Below are positions 62,240-64,000 of a stretch of 64,000 nt of DNA, piece after piece. Under the pieces are notes generated by a model, which was given only the letters and a program-made list of their open reading frames with translations, was not told where the DNA came from and did no database searches. The DNA comes from VYFG01 sp965213885. GTDB taxonomy: Bacteria; Pseudomonadota; Gammaproteobacteria; Arenicellales; Poriferihabitantaceae. A program made the position numbers and the translations under genes. Numbering within the stretch: position 1 is the stretch's first letter; the number at the start of each line of letters is the position of its first letter. The DNA is taken from NCBI GenBank assembly GCA_965213885.1, contig OZ243919.1:2170001-2234000 (forward strand). The letters are read 5' to 3'.

Positions 62240-63247
62240 ATGAACCCAATTAAACGAAAGACACTCCTAAAAACCCTTTTTGGCCTGGCCGCATTTAGTT
62301 TTATGGCATTACCTTTAGGCAGCGCACAGGCTGGGCAGAAGCTGAAATTCGCACATGTTTACGAAGTCGGGCATCCGCTGCACAAAGGGGCATTGATGGC
62401 TGCAGAGGAAATAAACAAAGCCACCGAAGGGCGCTACGAGATAGAGGTGTTTCCGGCATCTTCCTTAGGGAAAGAGGCAGGGCTAAATGAAGGTCTGACC
62501 CTGGGCACTGTCGACATAATCTATACCGGCGCAGGTTTCGCTGGTTCCATCTACGGACCAATATCTATTACAGATTTTCCTTTTACGTTGCGAAGTCTGA
62601 ATCACTGGAAAGCGTATGGACAAAGCGACCTGTTCAAAGATCTTTCCAAAGGATTTGAGGAAGCGTCTGGGGGAAGTGTTGTTAGTGCGATTAGCTACTA
62701 CGGCACCCGTCACGTTACTTCAAACAAACCGATTCTGTCTCCAGCGGATATAAAAGATATCAAGATTCGCGTGCCAAATGCGCCGGCGTATGTTTTGTTT
62801 CCCAAGGCTGCCGGGGCAAATCCAACACCGATGGCCTTTGCGGAAGTCTATCTTGCTTTGCAACAGGGTGTAGTCGACGCCCAGGAAAATCCTCTGCCTA
62901 CTATCCAGGCAAAGAAATTCCACGAAGTGCAATCGGATATTAACCTCACAGGTCACATTACCAACTCAACACTAACAGTGGTATCCGGTTCTCGTCTTTC
63001 CGGAATGAGTGATGCAGATCAGGCCGCAGTGAAAAAAGCGCTGCAAGATTCTGCCGCATGGGTTTCGGAACAAATCGTGCAATCTGAAGCAGAGCTTGTA
63101 GATTGGTTCAAGGGACAGGGGACAAACGTCAATGAAGTTGATCGTCAACCATTTATGGACATGGTAAAACCAGCGCTGCTTGGTGACGACATGCCGTTCA
63201 GTAATGAAGTCTACAACCGGCTGCAAGCGATTCCGGACGCCAGCTAG
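62240..63247 (+). CDS. TRAP transporter solute-binding protein (DctP)
   Basis: A 335-residue periplasmic binding protein with a signal peptide (LFGLAAFSFMALPLGSAQA). The family core is FAHVYEVGHPLHKGALMAAE, SLGKEAGLNEGLTLGTVDII, DIKIRVPNAPAYVLFPKAAG with the carboxylate-binding Arg, and AFAEVYLALQQGVVDAQENP. It delivers an organic acid, here probably a sugar acid, to the TRAP membrane subunits. GAGGAAAAC precedes the ATG. Confidence 0.94.
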   Translation: MNPIKRKTLLKTLFGLAAFSFMALPLGSAQAGQKLKFAHVYEVGHPLHKGALMAAEEINKATEGRYEIEVFPASSLGKEAGLNEGLTLGTVDIIYTGAGFAGSIYGPISITDFPFTLRSLNHWKAYGQSDLFKDLSKGFEEASGGSVVSAISYYGTRHVTSNKPILSPADIKDIKIRVPNAPAYVLFPKAAGANPTPMAFAEVYLALQQGVVDAQENPLPTIQAKKFHEVQSDINLTGHITNSTLTVVSGSRLSGMSDADQAAVKKALQDSAAWVSEQIVQSEAELVDWFKGQGTNVNEVDRQPFMDMVKPALLGDDMPFSNEVYNRLQAIPDAS

Positions 63248-63374
63248 TCTTGTTCAATACCTGCTGCTTCTGGATGGAAGCAGCAGGCTCGCTTAATGAA
63301 ATGACCACAATCATGTAAATCCGTGTCCAGACAGATATAAACACTGAGCAAATTGCGAGAGGAACCGTCGCGCT

Positions 63375-63929
63375 ATGGATAATCCGAATACCCCTGGAAA
63401 AGAAGATATTTTTAGTGAGCTTGAAGAAGTTACCGATGACATTTCAGACGTTGGGCTTCTTGATTTTCCAGTCCTTATCATTTTTGTACTGTTGTTTTTT
63501 ATCGTAGCTTTACAGTTTTTTACCCGATATGTATTAAATGACAGTCTCGGTTGGACAGAGGAAATCGCAAGATACCTGTTGATACTGCTTGCTTTTGTTG
63601 GGTCAGTTACCTGCGTGCGCAAAGGTAAGCACATCTATCTGGAATTTTTCTACCGATATTTGCCACAAGGTTTAATCAAGCCAATTTCAACAATAGTCGA
63701 GCTGATTGTTTTTGGAATGTTTGGTTACATGGGGTGGCTTGGAATCGAGTTGGCACAAAAAACCAAGTCACAGCGAATGGTTTCTCTCGATCTACCAAAA
63801 AGTGTCATTTATTACATTGTCGTGGCTGCCTGCATCGCAATGGCGATTTTTGCAGCCTATCGAATAGTCCGGCTTCTCAAAATGTCCGCAAGTGATGTTG
63901 CAGCAGAGAAACTCAGTAATCTAGATTAG
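63375..63929 (+). CDS. TRAP transporter small membrane subunit (DctQ)
   Basis: A 184-residue protein with four hydrophobic helices. FPVLIIFVLLFFIVALQFFT RYVLNDSLGWTEEIARYLLI is typical of DctQ, as is the RKGKHIYLEF loop. The soluble N terminus is acidic and longer than usual. It lies 127 bp after the binding-protein gene and 11 bp before the large subunit. Confidence 0.92.
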   Translation: MDNPNTPGKEDIFSELEEVTDDISDVGLLDFPVLIIFVLLFFIVALQFFTRYVLNDSLGWTEEIARYLLILLAFVGSVTCVRKGKHIYLEFFYRYLPQGLIKPISTIVELIVFGMFGYMGWLGIELAQKTKSQRMVSLDLPKSVIYYIVVAACIAMAIFAAYRIVRLLKMSASDVAAEKLSNLD

Positions 63930-63940
63930 GAGACAACATC

Positions 63941-64000
63941 ATGGGACTTTGGATACTTTTTATCGTACTGGCAGTTTGTTTGATTTTGGGGGTTCCCGTT
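63941..64000 (+). CDS. TRAP transporter large permease (DctM), start only
   Basis: The first 20 codons only (MGLWILFIVLAVCLILGVPV), cut by the window end. The hydrophobic start, a GGAGA ribosome site in the dctQ-dctM junction and gene order DctP-DctQ-DctM identify it as the large Na+-coupled permease. Confidence 0.8.
   Translation, partial: MGLWILFIVLAVCLILGVPV

Noticed and set aside
1..64000. CRISPR array or rRNA operon
   Set aside because: No regularly spaced repeats and no rRNA-like sequence were seen anywhere in the window.

Overview
The window reads as a chromosomal segment of a GC-rich gammaproteobacterium, by gene content and order probably close to the purple-sulfur/halophile side of the class; I cannot name a genus. 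Three conserved blocks support this: hemA-prfA-prmC divergent from a TPR lipoprotein gene, lolB, ispE, tRNA-Gln, prs, rplY, pth and ychF; rpsO-pnp; and ratA-rnfH beside smpB-ssrA. The tmRNA tag reads ANDDNYALAA.

Layout. 1-2.5 kb: a truncated histidine kinase, an AI-2E family permease and a short RodZ-like protein. 2.7-5.1 kb: pnp and rpsO. 5.3-11.3 kb: amino-acid metabolism (asd, a serine/alanine-glyoxylate aminotransferase, serA, serC and a DUF1015 protein). 11.4-22.2 kb: the haem, translation and outer-membrane lipoprotein block. 22.3-28.5 kb: a metal/AAA-VWA neighbourhood (NorD-like VWA protein, CDF cation transporter, CobT-like and CobS-like proteins, with no CobN). 28.6-30.4 kb: glnK-amtB behind a textbook sigma-54 promoter with an NtrC-type site. 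30.5-36.9 kb: housekeeping genes (hemH, dtd, aceK, dksA, rnfH, ratA, smpB, tmRNA).

37-49.8 kb is the accessory and most interesting part. A decayed AbiEii gene follows the tmRNA. Then come a second ammonium transporter, a STAS anti-anti-sigma-type protein and a PLP decarboxylase. A tightly overlapped minus-strand operon follows: RsbW-like kinase, membrane RsbU-like phosphatase, orphan ABC-type binding protein, a HAMP-sensor/MFS-transporter fusion and a small membrane sensor. Together the STAS, kinase and phosphatase proteins make a complete partner-switching module wired to several ligand-sensing membrane proteins. A decayed insertion sequence lies just upstream of that operon.

49.8-55.4 kb: the conserved trio of circularly permuted ATP-grasp, alpha-E and transglutaminase-like proteins, then DUF3293 and a GabT-like aminotransferase. 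55.5-56.6 kb: a wrecked higBA pair and an IS66 transposase tail. 56.6-64 kb: a visibly AT-richer, probably acquired acid-sugar island (KDG kinase, KDPG aldolase, KduD-like SDR, Zn-dehydrogenase, enolase-superfamily dehydratase, GntR regulator, TRAP transporter running off the window end). Its enzymes fit a route that imports an aldonate-type acid, dehydrates it, inverts C5 by oxidation and reduction, then phosphorylates and cleaves it to pyruvate and glyceraldehyde-3-phosphate.

Recurring theme: three separate toxin-antitoxin or abortive-infection loci (HicBA, AbiEii, HigBA) are all present only as mutated remnants, two of them beside mobile-element scars or a tmRNA integration hotspot.
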